From NCBI RefSeq assembly GCF_949628265.1, contig NC_088788.1:15810001-15874000 (forward strand): a stretch of 64,000 nucleotides of DNA. The letters run 5' to 3'. The translations under genes were made by a program, and so were the position numbers. Of this stretch, positions 13,101 to 26,155 are shown in pieces. This DNA is from Cloeon dipterum. Its lineage: Eukaryota > Arthropoda > Insecta > Ephemeroptera > Baetidae. Position 1 is the first letter of the stretch; each line of letters starts with the position of its first letter. Below the pieces are notes generated by a model that saw only the letters and a list, made by a program, of their open reading frames with translations, was not told the DNA's origin and did no database searches.

Positions 13101-16100
13101 TTTTGCATACAATTGCAGTTGAATTTTCTCGTCAGAATGAACTAAATTACGTAAATGTTCCAAAACTTACAAAATAATTTTAAAATTAAACTCTTTAGAG
13201 TATTCTACAAACGTTGCCAAAGATGATCATCCAGCACTTTATAAAAATTTAGGAAAAATGTAAAAGGAAGGAAATGTATGAGTAAATTTTTGTCCCAGAA
13301 AAAAATTCAACGTTAAGAAATTCGAAGTGAAGACTGGCAATATTATTCAGAATTAATAAATACCGTACTTTTCTAAACGGAAAGATTAGATTTTTTTATT
13401 TTCATTCAAAATTTAAGCCTTTTTTGTTTCTTGGAGTTTCTGATTTTCAGTTTTTGCTTTTGCTCATGGTTCTTTAACTGAAATTTCTATTTGGCTCTAA
13501 TCATGAACAATAAAAAAAATCATAATTTTTTACAAATTGGACAAATTGTAACAAGTAAATCCATGAAGTGTATTCTCAGGGTTTAATGTATTTGCTTTTT
13601 TCCAATGTTTCGTGTACTTTAAGCAATCCTCATTTTCTTTATCTCTTTACTGTTTATTTTCTGGCAATTATCAGTTACGGTGCGGAAAGCTACGAGAAAT
13701 GTGCGGAACTTGAAGGACACACACGGCACGAGATTGGAGCGTGCAAGGAACGACTATGCTGGGCTTGAGTGGATTAAAGTGGAGCTAACTTTTTATCTCC
13801 ATCTCGGCGTCAAGTGCAGCGGCGCGCGGACTGCATTAAAGTTGATCTAAAATTCTTCTCTCTCCGCATCCTCGCGCGTTTATGCATGCATGGTTTTATC
13901 GCGCTGCCCATCTAATGGCCAACGCCAACACACACAACTCATGCAAATTGCCCCGGCAAATAATAGCGGAGAGCGAAAAGTGGAGCGAGAATTCGCATAA
14001 ACTGCGTCTTATCTGCACTGGCAGTTTGAATTCCTCAGAGACGTCGTCATACTTCGCGAAAGTGTTCAATACGCGGCTGGAAAACTCACCAATACATTAT
14101 GCATTTTAGAAACAAATATGGAGCTAGATATTATGATGAAAATGAGTAATTAATTGAGTTTCTCGTGATGAAAAACATCTAAAATAAAGTAAGAAGCAAA
14201 ACCCGGCATTTTTAAATTTTTACTTATACCTCTTTTTGCCCAAAGAAAATTTTAAATTCTAAAACTGCTAGAAATAGGGGGTTAAACGAAAGCTACTTTT
14301 TTACTAGGGATGAATAAACAATATTTATCTTTTAATTTTTGAAATAGGCGACCACTCGAGGTTGTGTTCATAATATTTATCTTGTTCACAAAATAATTCA
14401 AGGTTTTATGGTAAAAATAGCTAATAAAATTGTAAACTTAGACAAGGCTTACGCAAAGAATTAGTTTACTTGTTAAATTTGTGTAATAACGAACTGTTAA
14501 ATATTAGTTTGAATTGCCGCAGTAAAACGCAGGCGGCGCTGAAAATGAGTTTTATAGCTCGACATAGAATTGAATTTTTTCGCCTCATAACGGGGGGCAA
14601 GCGGATACGCTGGAGAATAGCAAGGCATGCGTGAGATAAACATAAACTTACACAGCTCCGCGGTGATGGATCGCCGCCTGCCTTCTTGTTCCGCTGAGAG
14701 AAATGAGCGTGTCTCGTGGCCGCCGCATGGACACCATTGCGAGTGCGGTGAAAAATTCGAGCTCTTTTTCGGGAATATGCGTCCAAGTGGCAGTGAAATT
14801 AATACATCCCTCCCAAGGACGAATATAGTCATCCCTACGAAAGTGATAAACATTTCCTATTTGAGTCCCAAGCTGCACTCTAACGGCTTCCGTATGATAC
14901 AAGTGGAATTAAATTAAATTGGATTGAAAGGCTCATGTAGCTTGAAATAGAACACATTTTCCCAAGAAAGAAGATTGCTCCAAGGATATACCCAAAATCT
15001 ATTTTTTAATTGTGAGATCCTCAATGAAAGGGAAATTTTCATTGAATGCAATCATTCAAGATGGTCTGTATTTATTTTAATTAAATCTATAAATACTCGC
15101 ACTCATACAATTGAATGCTTTCCATTTTCCATCAAAATTAAAATTTATTTTGATAAGAATTACAGGGAAGTGATAATTTCATGTAAAACTGGTTTAAAAT
15201 TAAAATGACGTTAAACCTCTCCTGCGCTTGAGTATTAGTTTTTTTAACTTGTTTTTATATTTTGTGATGACTTGAGAGTCGATTCAACCACAAAGAGAGA
15301 TCTTTCCCTTCCCTGCGTCCAGAGCCGATTGTCAGAACAGCAGGAAGCGGGGAAACCGATCCTTTTGCCCTTTTCTCCTTTTTTACTCACGGCATTGATG
15401 CAGCCGGCTTATTTATGTAATGTGCGTTAGCTTATATTTATTAAATTTCCATCCTCATACCAGGAGAAATGGTTCCGCGGCGAGGCTTCCTTGGAAAGGT
15501 TTTCAAAGGAAGCATTAAAAAATGAAACGAGAGTCGCGCGCCGTCAAAGGATCGTTTAGGGAGGCTCTTCCAAGGCGAGGATGAGAAAATGCACTTGGAA
15601 ATGAGATTCCTGGTGTTTGTCCCTCTCGTTCAAAGCTAGCATGCAGTGGCTTCTTACCGACGACAAAAACGCATTGCGCTCGAAGCAAAAACTTGCTGCA
15701 CGTTCCCTTCGCACGTCGCCCTTTCATCTCTTTGACAAACAATCGTGTTTGCTCTGGCTCGTTTGCAAATCTTTGATTGCGAGTCTTTCTTTTGACTCCC
15801 AACAGAGCGGAATGAAAAGCCCTTATTTACTTTGTTTTCTCCCCAATTCGAGTTCAAAATAATGGCAAACTCTTGTGCTGATCGAATTTTTCCTAGGAAA
15901 ATGACAACCATAAAAGAGAACTACACATTTGATAAGTTGAGAGATAACTAAATCAAACCGATGATGACTATAGGAAACTTTCACCTTAAACAAAAATAAA
16001 TAGATAAAGCTAAAATTTCAATTTTATATGCAGAACAGATAAGAATTCGAGCTCTGCGACGTCAGGGTAAAGGGTAGCCCTCAAGCGATCGATATGATTA

Positions 16101-18780
16101 AATTCCCATGTGTAGCCACTTTAACGAGGCCTGACGGGCACTGTATCGGTTCCATCTGCAAGATCTGCGCATCGCTGGGACAGCCAAGTCAAGAGCTTTC
16201 AGAATGTATGCAATTCAACCCTTAGGAAACCATCAGGGGGGGGGTATAAGAAAACGCCCTGACGTGCCAAAAATCTCGTGTCTGGCCAGCTAGAGGTTTT
16301 TTTTATTATTTCCATCGTAAAATATTACAAAATCTTACCTGCCAGTAACTATGCACAAAGTAATTGCAATTAATTTTAATGCTTCATCAAATTTTTTAGA
16401 TAACTATGCAGTCTTGAAAAATACCACAAAATAATTTATAAAGAAAAGAAGTTCAATTTTCAACAGAAGTTAAATTATTGGTTTGAATTTTGGAATTGAA
16501 GCCTATCCACCCTTGAGCAGACTTCCAGATTGAAATAGGAACTGGTCTTGGTAAAATGAAGAAAGTTGTTCCGCGCGTGATAAATCGCCGAGAAAACGCT
16601 CCAGCATTTGCTGCTGCTTTGTCCTCTCGAAAACCTCGTGCTGCTTTTTTCTGCGTGCCAAGTCTTGCGTATTTCATCGAGGCGCGGCCATTAGCGTCAG
16701 CACCAGCAAATAACAAGCGCACGTACGTAAGAATTTTTGCCCGAACCGGCGGCTGCGACGGCGGCGGAGCCGGCGACTGTGTGCCGACGTTCACCAGCCG
16801 CTCTCGAATATCGATCCGAGTCGTGTCCGGCGCGACCACCGCCGCCGCCGCCGCCAACCACCCCCGATTCGCCCCCGCAGCAAAACCGACACGGTGATAA
16901 ACAACCACGGACGAGACAGCCTTTTAATTCCCTTTCATCTTCCTAGTTTATTTTATTCGTCAAACCTAACTTGAATTTCTCTCTCGTGTAATTAAATTTG
17001 TTTCTAAATGAAGGACGAAACTATTAAAAATATTATAGTATCGAAATTCCTGTTATGTCTAAAAAATCCTCAGAGTTTACCGTGAATAAAATATTTTCCC
17101 ACTTTCGAACTCTGCTATTTAAGCTGCGGCTCTAATGTCACAATAATTATTGATTCAACACATGCAGATTAGACAAAAAAATTTTGATTTGTTGAGTTCC
17201 GAGCCAATGATGATTAAAGACCATATGTACTAATAAGCAGATGGTATGAATTCTCATGTGGGAACATTATTTGCGATGCGATGTATTTTATTTTATTTTT
17301 TGCTGAAATTAGTGATGGTTAATCTATTTTAGATTCTTCAACTAAAAACTCGTCTTTCTCTGAGAAAAATCACGAGTGGGTGGACGTGCAGAGAAACACT
17401 TACGGCTAATCCAATATTCGCTTTGTGCGTTTGTTGGCCCAGCACCAGCAGCAGCCCTTTCGCCGGCCAACCGCCCCATTGAGATAAAAGCAGAAGGGAA
17501 AAGTAAGTGTAGTGGCGCCACAACTGAGAGAGGCTTGGGGTAGTAAAAAACTGCCCCCTACTCCATGCCATAAATTGCGCTGAATAATTGGGCTCGCTTT
17601 TTTATTGTCCTGACAGACGGATATCTAATTTTATATGGAAATTCGCTTGCTCCGTTTCTTCGACCGCAAAAATCGATATGAATTGGGATGAAAAAACGAA
17701 AGAGCTTTCAGATTTGCAGATAAAAGCGGTGAATGCATGCAGTTATCAAATGTCGCGTATAAATTTCACTCTCGTTGACAATAACACATGACATAAATTT
17801 CCACAGGGACTCGAAGCACGCCGTTTATCGTCGTTTACAAGAAACAAATTAAGCGAAAGTGAAACGTTCCGATAAATCTCGTTCATATATTTATGACCGA
17901 AAACTTTGACAAAATGCAAAGTTTAAAATTAATGGTTTCCTTTGCTCATTTTTTTTTGTTTTCAGATAGAAAAATTGATCATAAAATTGAAATTTGAATG
18001 CGTCGATTCTTTTGTGAAGCATTTTTATTTAATTTGGAAGAAAAATAAAAATGACAAATGACCAACTACAATTTATTTTAAAAAAACTTTTCTTTGCGTG
18101 CAATATTACACAGTGACATAATTATATTAATGTTCATTTGTTTATTGTGTGTAAATAATTAGTTTGCCTCAGAATTGTTTATCGATATTTCGAAAAAAAA
18201 CTGATATTATGTTGAAGTTCTATTGTAATCGATAAAAGAGTAAAAAAAACGTCTAAATCAGCTCAGAAACAATCTTTGCACAAAAAAGTTAATAAATTCT
18301 GTCTATCTTATATGGTATATCTTATATAATTTATTTATAACTCATTCAGAAGCATTAATGTTTAAGTGTTTCAGAATAAAAAAGGGCTACATGTTTGGAA
18401 TAAATATCAGGTCATGTGTTTGATTCATTGTTTAAATATTTGGATTTATTTTTCAAATATAAAAAAAATGATAAATATAGATAAAGTTAATTCGAGCTTA
18501 TGCATCTAGAAATTATTAAAGTGATAGTTTCATAACATTTTAATTCATTAATTTCAACTCTCATTTGTTTAAACAAACTTAAAAAAGGAAATAAATTAAT
18601 AAATCGACTAAAATTTTTGTTTGAATGAAATATTTAACTCTCTTTCCGCTTTTTATGTTTAAATTAAACTAGTAAATAATTAGTTTTGTATCATTATAAA
18701 AGAAATTATTTAGTTAAAACCCTCTAAGCACTTCAAATAACCCAATCAACCTTTGACATCAGCAATTTAGTTTGGTTCCC
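10190..18780. other. gene-free AT-rich stretch
   Basis: I found no exon with family resemblance on either strand. GC-richer islands occur at 12640-13030, 13660-13950, 14580-14800, 15500-15760 and 16560-16900, the last with a (GCC)n run near 16840. The 17900-18770 part is very AT-rich. It could be intergenic or a long intron of the candidate leftward gene at 10.06 kb. Confidence 0.45.
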
Positions 18781-19135
18781 AGCTCGCCAATATTTTGTCC
18801 TCATCAGATGCGCGGTTAAGGAAAAATGGGAGAATCTTCAACTAACCTGATGGAGCAGAAAGTAATTTCGGGATGGAACAGGTGGCAAAGAGTCGTTCCG
18901 GTTGGCGTGGAGCAGCGGCTTTCTGTGTCAGTGGATTGCGGTGTCGTCGGCCGAGGAGCCGCGCGGTGAAACTGAAGCTAGCCTTGCCTTGCTTCACCAG
19001 ACACGGGCTGAACGGCCAGCTGTGGTTGCAGTCGCAATTACCGCCACCTGAGCGAGATGCAGCCACTTGGCAAAATCGTGTGAACCTTTTCTCAGTCGAG
19101 CTTAGAGTTCCCAGAGGAGAGTGAGTGAAACCACG
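18780..19135. other. GC-richer block of unknown role downstream of sqh
   Basis: Both strands carry open frames of about 75-83 codons (18873-19124 plus, 18842-19066 minus), but neither resembles a known protein and overlapping frames are expected in such composition. It lies about 280 bases past the sqh stop codon. Confidence 0.3.
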
Positions 19136-19415
19136 GTTCGATTACTAGCCAAATTCGGTTTTAATTTCAACACGTTACATAAAAATGATATTGTTTTAAG
19201 GTTAGAAATGCACCTTTCGGAATTCATATACATTTGAGTGGTTGTTTGTTATTTCGATAAACGCTATAAGTACAAATTTATATATTTATTTATTAATTTA
19301 ATATGGAATCATTCGAGTTAGTCCCAACTGAAAGTTTAAAAGCAAGTAAGAATGTTGATCACTAGAGATTGGAAATACTGCGTCGGCAGTCGGTAGGCAA
19401 TCTCTGAAAATCGTC

Positions 19416-20836
19416 TCACTGCTCGTCTTTGTCTTTGGCGCCGTGCTTCAGGATGCGCGTAAATTCGATGTAGTCGAACATTCCGTTCTTGATTGGCGCT
19501 TCCCTGTACATCTCGTCAACCTAGAGATAACCAATTATTAACTAAATAAGATTTTCTTTGAAGAAAAAACAAACCTCATCATCGGTGAATCGGTCTCCCA
19601 TGGTGGTGAGCAGTTCCCTGAGTCTCTCCTCGTTGATGTGACCGCCGTTCTCCTCATCGAAGCAGCCGAAAGCGTTCTTGATCACGTCCTCAGGGTCAGT
19701 GCCCTGCAGTCTCTCGCCGAACAGGGTGAGGAACATGGTGAAGTTGATTGGCCCAGGGGCCTCGTTCATCATGCCGTCCAAGTATTCAGATGTCGGATTT
19801 TTTCCTATAAAAATTGGTCATTTTAAGGGACGTTTTTATGTTAAATATTAATGCATTGTTTTTTGGTGCCCAATTTGACTTAGGGAGCAACAACTTCGCT
19901 TAAAGTTGATTATTATATTTCTTCCAAACTGCAAAGTTGTAACAAAGAAAATTTGTATTTTTCTTCTCTTTTAATACAAATTAAAATTATATAAATCGTA
20001 CAATTCCTTGAATTTGGCTCTGCTTTAAAAATCTTGCATGCCACCAAAACAGACAAGGCATGAATTTTACCATTTGTGAATTATTTTAAAAGTTTGAGTA
20101 GGAATTTTTTATTCCATTTCTATTTTTTTACCCCCAAAAAATTAAAACTGACAAAAATGTCTTAAAATCGCCACAAAACAAAAAACTGTAAGAATGGAAT
20201 ACCAATCAAAAATAATGTTGGGCTAAAATTGCAGCAAAAATTAAATTGTGAGAATAATTTCCTAAAGGGATACATACATAATTCTGCGCTTTTCCTCGGA
20301 AGTTCAGAATAACATATTACGATATAAAGAAGGTTATGTGTCTGTTATATTTGACTTAAATTTATTTTGCTCAGCGTAACGTCCCTATTTCAAAGCTTTA
20401 ACATCAAACAAAGCATCTACTTATATGGCTTGATCTCAATTGCAACAGATGGAAAAAATCTGAAAATGATTTACCGCAGCACGACCATCTTACAAGCTTT
20501 AACAATTACCAGATTATATTTTTCAAAATATACATAATTAAGGTCGTTTAAAATCCATCCATATAATGATTTTTAATTTTCGTTCTACAAAAATATTTTT
20601 TCTGGTTCATAAAATTTCAGAATTTGGAGCCAATTTTTGTGCATACCTAAGGAAGCAAGCATATCGTGCAGGTCCTCCTTGTCGACGAAGCCGTCCCTGT
20701 TCTGGTCAATCATGTTGAAAGCCTCCTTGAACTCCTGAATCTGGGCCTGGTCGAACATAGCGAAGACATTTGAGGTGGCCCGCTGGGCCCTCTTCTTGGT
20801 GGCCACGCGGCGGCCGGCAGCTTTGCGGGACGACAT
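19416..20836 (-). CDS. sqh: non-muscle myosin regulatory light chain (spaghetti squash)
   Basis: Regulatory light chain of non-muscle myosin II, an EF-hand protein that binds the myosin heavy-chain neck and controls actomyosin contraction in the cytoplasm. The exons are 20647-20836, 19575-19804 and 19416-19520, with GT-AG junctions in frame, giving 174 aa, the same length as Drosophila Sqh. The basic N-terminus leads to RATSNVF, whose Thr21/Ser22 (numbered with Met1) are the conserved phosphorylation sites of Rho kinase and myosin light-chain kinase. The first EF-hand loop ([12 protein letters not shown]) follows, then the family motifs [12 protein letters not shown] and [12 protein letters not shown], and the C-terminus ends KDKDEQ. 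A splice acceptor just upstream of the ATG (near 20848) implies a non-coding first exon further right, in the region shared head to head with RWDD1. Intron 1 is about 840 bases. Confidence 0.95.
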
Positions 20837-21723
20837 CGTTTCGACTGCTGCAAATGCAAAATACAACACAGCTCAAATGACGCCGGAGAAATCCGTGACC
20901 AAATATGGAAATTTTAATCTGGGACACCGCGCGAGCACAACTCGCTCTTTCGTGCAGCTGACAGGTGGCATGCCAAGGTCGGCCAAAAGGCCGCAAATAT
21001 TTTTCCAGCTGGAAAAACTGCCGTTGAAAGCCAGAAGAAAATGAAAAATGACAACTCTTTCGATAAGAAAAATCAGCGGATGTTGTGAATGTCTGACCAC
21101 AAAAACAACAGCGGCGAACGGGGTAGCAGTTCTGGTCTGTGTTTGTTTTGCACCTAAACTCGGAAATTCGAGCTCCGAGGAAGCGGGAAAGCTCGGGAAA
21201 GAACTCAAGGATGTCGAAAGAACGTGTTACTCACATTTAACGGGCAGCAGAGCGACTAACGGGGTGGAAAAGAACGATTTTGTTCGCGGGTGGTGTCTGT
21301 TGCGGTCAGAAAGCGCCCAGTGACGTCAGTTTGTGATCAGAATGAGTCACATAGCCCCGCCCCGCTGCCAGCGCAGTGCTGCCACCTTCGCAAGGGATCC
21401 AGCGGGGGTGGGCGGGGCTTCTACCGCATGCCATGTTTACGAAGAACGTAGATACGCGAGCTTGAGCTGGCGAGACGTAAAATTTGTCCATATTTAGTAA
21501 GCATAATAGAAAGTGAAGGAGCCCTTTGGTACTCATTTTATGGTAATTTCTATTGCGCAACTTGTTAATCCCTTCGTTGAGGATCAGATGCTCGAGTTTT
21601 ATAACAGAAACACCTTATTTAAGTTATTTACTTCCCAAACCACTACTTATGTACTTAACGAAAGGCATTGTTTTACCCGAATTTCGCTCTTTGTCATTTT
21701 AGTCTGTGATCTAAAATAAAGCA
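20837..21723. promoter_or_regulatory. shared head-to-head promoter region of sqh and RWDD1
   Basis: These 887 bases separate the two divergent start codons. The minus strand must contain the sqh 5' UTR exon, since an acceptor sits at the sqh start. The segment from about 21080 to 21480 is richer in G+C than its flanks and contains TGACGTCA near 21321, a perfect CRE/ATF-type palindrome. No start site can be fixed from sequence alone. Confidence 0.4.
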
Positions 21724-22625
21724 ATGATGGATCATCACGAGGAGCAAGTGAACGAAATCGAGGCATTGGATTCAATTTACTGCGGCGACTTTGAGAGTGC
21801 GATATTTTAAAATTTCAACACAGCTCAGTTTAATAAAATTTCGGATTTTAGTTATCTCCGTGCAGCCTTACCACGAATTTGCCATCCCTGTGCGAGCCGA
21901 CAGCGACGACGAAGTGTGTTTGTCATGCACTTTAAAATTTACCTACACCCCAAAATACCCTGATGAGGTGCCGCAGATTGAGGTGCAGGACGCGGAAAAT
22001 TTTGAGGAGACTGACAGATTAGCAGAACATCTAAAAGAGACCGTAATTGCCGTGTTTTATCACTATTTAGCTGAATATTAATTTTTAAAATCCCAGGCTC
22101 AAGAAAATTTGGGAATGGTTATGGTATTTACTCTGGTATCTGCCGCACAAGAATGGCTGAATCAGCTTGGCGACGAGCTTAAAGATAAAAAAGAAGAGAT
22201 GGTGCGGTTAAAAGTCGAAGCCGAAGAAGAAGCGGAAAGAGTAAATCTTAATTATATATAATTCACTTCATTGATTAAATAATTATCTTGATAGAAACGA
22301 TTCGAGGGCACACGGGTGACGGTGGAGTCGTTTATGAAGTGGAAGAAGGCGTTTGATGAGGAGATGTCCGTGTTTAAAAAGAAGGTCAAGGAAGACAAAG
22401 ACTCAAAGAAGTTGACTGGCAAAGAACTCTTTCTCCTGGATAAATCCCTCAATGAATCTGACCTCAAATTCCTTGAAGAAGGTGCAAAATTCAATCTTTT
22501 TGTAATCATTTTGCTATTTCCGACATTTAAAAATTTCAGGAGATGATTTCAAAGTGGACGAGACTTTGTTTGAGGACATGGATGAGCTCGACCTGGACGA
22601 GATGGATGAAGAGGATGACAGCTAG
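21724..22625 (+). CDS. RWDD1: RWD domain-containing protein 1
   Basis: Orthologue of RWDD1 (DFRP2), which stabilises the GTPase DRG2 and is linked to translation. Exons are 21724-21796, 21852-22042, 22097-22240, 22295-22481 and 22540-22625, all in phase, giving 226 aa against about 243 in human. Residues 1 to about 110 form the RWD domain, with the opening EEQVNEIEALDSIY and the conserved YPDEVPQIEV. Then comes a coiled-coil-like charged stretch, the conserved segment GTRVTVESFMKWKKAFDEE, and an acidic tail (DELDLDEMDEEDDS). An AATAAA lies at 22669-22674, only about 95 bases before the start of the next gene on the same strand. The first of two adjacent ATGs was taken as the start. Four introns of 52-58 bases are typical of this genome. 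Confidence 0.93.
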
Positions 22626-22769
22626 TCCCCCTCCTTTTTCACGTTAATTTGTAATTATCCAATTGTACAATAAAAAGGTCCCCTCTCACTACCGACTGGA
22701 GTCTTTTCTGCTCCCACAAGGTCAAGAGCTGTTGCTCGATTATTGGATCTAATTTAGTCTGTGTCCGTG

Positions 22770-23842
22770 ATGCTTCGAAAGCTGCTGCTCGCGTGTCTGC
22801 TCGCCAACGTCGTCCTCGGCTTTGTCGACGATGGGCAGTTATCGTTCCGTAACAAAACCTACATAATTGGCAGCAAGAAAGTAAGCAGCGCGGTCCCAGT
22901 ATTTTCATTCCCTTCTCGAATTTCATTTTTCAGTTCTCTTGGTACAAAGCTTTCACTTACTGTGCAGAAAAAGGGATGCACTTGCTCAATCTCGAGTCGA
23001 TAAACAGCAACAAGTGGCTCACGAATTACCTTGACGGTAAATGGTTTTTAATATTTCTTTTTTGTCGCCATTATAATTAATATGGATAATATAGTTCTTA
23101 AAAGCAAAAGGATTTATAGTTTTTTGCTTGAATGACATGATTTTATTGGACATTTTACCTTTCAAGTTTCTCCAAAGATATATAAATTACTGTAAAAATA
23201 TTTGCAATATGAACTTTAGGTTTGTAAACGTAATAAAAGTTTCAGATTTAAAAATAAAAATATATTTTTGGGCTGAAACTTTTAAATTTAGGAAAAATTG
23301 ACCGTTCACGGATCTTAAGATGCTCTTAAGTTCTGTTAACTGACCAATAATTAATTGTATCATTTGAGCTCGTTTGATGGTCCCTTGACCAGAAAAATTA
23401 GTCAAAATGAATCCGTCTTAAGATTTACAATTTATTTGTTTTTTAGCCGCACAAAAAGAAGTGAATTAAATTTGGAATTCGGAAGTGCCTTCATTTGAAA
23501 TTAAAATTTACTATGACGACATCGTACAGCAGCCCCAATTGTCATTCTTTGGTCTTCAAACTGATTTTGAATAAATCCTTAGTGAAAATCCACCTTGGTG
23601 ACATGCGGGATGACTTGGTACCGCCGTACTGGGTTTCGGCTTTTTGCGAGCAAAAGTCTGGAAGAATCAGGTGGGTGACACCTGAGGTGCAGCCAAGCGG
23701 CCAGGAACCTATCGCGTGCACTGCCCTGGGTAAGGATGAACAAAGTTGCATTCTCATCTACAACAACCACGCCGAGCACACGATGGACAAGTTTGACGTC
23801 TCGCCCTGCTACAACTTGTCAAGTTTCATTTGTGAAAATTAA
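22770..23842 (+). CDS. short secreted C-type lectin-like protein
   Basis: The exons 22770-22880, 22934-23036 and 23583-23842 give 157 aa. Residues 1-17 form a signal peptide (MLRKLLLACLLANVVLG). The rest is a single C-type lectin-like fold: the N-terminal WYKAFTYCAEKGMHLLNLES corresponds to helix 1 of the fold, and the C-terminal part ends in the conserved pattern FDVSPCYNLSSFICEN. The sugar- and calcium-binding EPN/QPD and WND motifs of true lectins are not apparent, so carbohydrate binding is doubtful; it may bind protein or act without calcium. Four cysteines fit the two core disulphides. The 546-base intron 2 holds no other recognisable exon. Its start lies 144 bases past RWDD1. The boundary choice at exon 3 rests on frame and a TTAG acceptor. 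Confidence 0.75.
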
Positions 23843-24221
23843 TTTTTACAAAAAGTCACATAATGAGAGTGACCCTAATGCTAATAATAAATGTAATGAA
23901 ATATACCCTTGTTGCCTGAAATTTTACAATATAATATAGTACATTAATTGTTACCAGAAATAATTATCCATTAAAAATTGCGTTATTAAACTATTTGATG
24001 TCAATTGAATAATTTAGACTAAATTATTTCTGGAACTGAAAGATTTCAGTGAATAAGTATACCTATTTGTATTTTTTAGAAATATGCCTCCTTAGGTTCT
24101 AAATAATAATATTAAACTTGTTATATTTTACTCCTCTGGAAAATAAATGCTTTAATTTCCGTAGCATGAAATATGAAATTGTTTTAATAAAAATTCATGA
24201 TGCAAAAATTTAATTCTTAAT
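23843..24221. other. convergent intergenic spacer
   Basis: These are AT-rich 3' flanks of the lectin (+) and the zinc-finger gene (-). Several AATAAA-like signals are present; nothing else is seen. Confidence 0.5.
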
Positions 24222-26155
24222 TCAAGTTGGATCAGCGTGCTTTGCAATATTTGCCTTGTCCATCACAGACTTGTTCATGCCACACTTCTCCAGATGCTTT
24301 CGGAGATCCCTCTTTTCCACATATTTCCGGCCGCAGAATTCGCAGGAGTGACTCCTGACGTTATCGTGCCGTTTCATGTGGTCCTTCAGTTTGTCAGCTC
24401 TGGCGAACTTCTTTCCACACTTTTCACAAGAATGCTCTTTCACTTGGTCGTGCACTTGCTGCAAACAAAAATAATTCGTTTAGTCAAGATTTTTTGAAAC
24501 AATTAATGAATTGTATTGGTCATTTTCTTACATTTTTATGTATTTTTAATGAAGATGGATTACTGAAGGTTTTCTCGCATTTGTCGCACTTGTGAGGCTT
24601 CTTCTGCGAGTGCATCATGTAGTGACGCTTCATGTAGTCGGCCCTTTTGAACGCCTTACCGCATATCTACGAATTGAACACTAGATTTATGAATCCAAAT
24701 TTTGGAAAGTAAAAATTTGCTACCTCACAAACAGCGGTGAGCGACGGGTTGTGGGTCTTCAAGTGTCGGTCGTAGCTGAGGCGCAGCATGAATCTTTTCT
24801 TGCACGTCGGACATGAGAAACAGCCGGCACCGCCGTGCTCTTTTTTGCAGTGTGCTTGAAGCGCTGACACCGAAGATAAAGCCTAGAAAAGGTTCCAAAT
24901 CCAAAATAATTATATGAGAGTAAAATTTAATAGTGAGAGCTCTGAAGAAGATTTTGATTAACCAAAATTATTTAAATAACACACAAAACTTCGAGAGCTA
25001 AATTGTTGAGGCGTAAATTGATTATATTTTAGGCTTCAAATTTTACTATGTTGAGAGAGATTTCTTTTTGGGCCAAAATTTCTAAACACTACTGACTTAC
25101 TTTTCCGCAGAGGTCACATGCAGTGGGCAGAGTGTGATTTTTGGCTCTGTGCGCCTCGAGCTTTCCAGCGTCGGAAAAGGTCTCGTTACAGTTAAGGCAC
25201 TCAAACTGCTGTTCCTCATCTGGAAATGCGATCATATACAATTAGAAATTGCCTAAAAATATTGTATTCTTTTTACCTAAAGGCTCTTGGGGCTCACTCT
25301 CAGTCCAGCTCTTCTCGCTGACAGCGTCGAAAACGGAATTGAGCACCTCCAGCGAGGCGGCATCCTTGTCTATATTTTTTATCACTATAACCGGCTCCTC
25401 GGTGGCCTCTTGCTTGTCGTCCCAGTGCACCAGTAGCCCGGCTGCGTCCAGCTGCTGCGTTTCGTCCGACACAAAATTTTCCGCGTCATGGAATGGATCG
25501 TCAAGTGGAACCTTTAAAATACACAGCAGTGTCAACAAAATATTTTTAAAATTTAATATATAATTTAAATTTTTTAATGAGTCAATTTAATCAATTTACG
25601 TTTGATATAAAAATTAGCAGAATTACAGTAAATAACTGCAGAATATATCACTGAAATATCCATTAACAAAAAGATGAATCGATAGAGTTTCAGAATAGAA
25701 ATATAGACAATTGCACCGATCACATAAAAAATTTATATAATATTAAGTTGCCCTGTCAGCCCATAATAAACCTAATTTTGAAACTAATATAACCTTAAAT
25801 GGGTTGAAATCATGGCTCATTTTATATCAGCTTCATCGCTTTGTGTACTACAGAATTTGGAGTTAGAAAAGTAAAAAATACACATTGATCTGTAATTTAA
25901 ATAGATTACCTCATTCAGAGGTGAGATAATTTCCTCCTTACACCAGTTGATCGGTGGCCGCTGTGACTGCACAATGATATCCTACGGAAAGAATTATCAA
26001 GTTGTATTTTTCAGCCAAAAAGATTGCCTTACATTTATCCCAATCTGCAGATCTTGCAGCGCCGTCACAAGGATTGAAACGCAGTCCTGCGTGTCGCTGA
26101 TGCTCTCAGTTTTGATGCTAAATGCATAATCCAAAATCACTTCTGACTGGTGCAG
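24222..26155 (-). CDS. C2H2 zinc-finger protein (5' end not found)
   Basis: Probable DNA-binding nuclear protein. Visible exons on the minus strand are 26033-26155, 25910-25981, 25277-25511, 25101-25219, 24724-24882, 24532-24666 and 24222-24458, joined in one frame to about 359 aa. The N-terminal third is acidic and has no recognised domain (NIDKDAASLEVLNSVF). C2H2 fingers follow, starting at FECLNCNETF, CDLCGK, CPTCKKRF, ICGKAFKRADY, HKCDKCEKTF, CEKCGKKFARADK and CEFCGRKY; the last ends in HLEKC, a C2HC variant. Several finger cysteine pairs and histidine pairs are split by introns. The first visible exon opens at an acceptor, not at an ATG, so at least one 5' exon lies between 26156 and about 26900 or is non-obvious. 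The specific orthologue cannot be named. Confidence 0.8.

Noticed and set aside
13568-13768. Exon-like frame ending in a cysteine-containing peptide (CAELEGHTRHEIGACKERLC)
   Set aside because: A plausible acceptor precedes it but no partner exon or family resemblance was found.
16453-16946. Frames of 69-151 codons with Ala/Pro runs
   Set aside because: They derive from a (GCC)n tract and GC-rich DNA; opposite strands are equally open and no domain is seen.
19130-19150. GGTTCGATTACTAG-like word resembling a tRNA T-arm
   Set aside because: No cloverleaf can be drawn around it.
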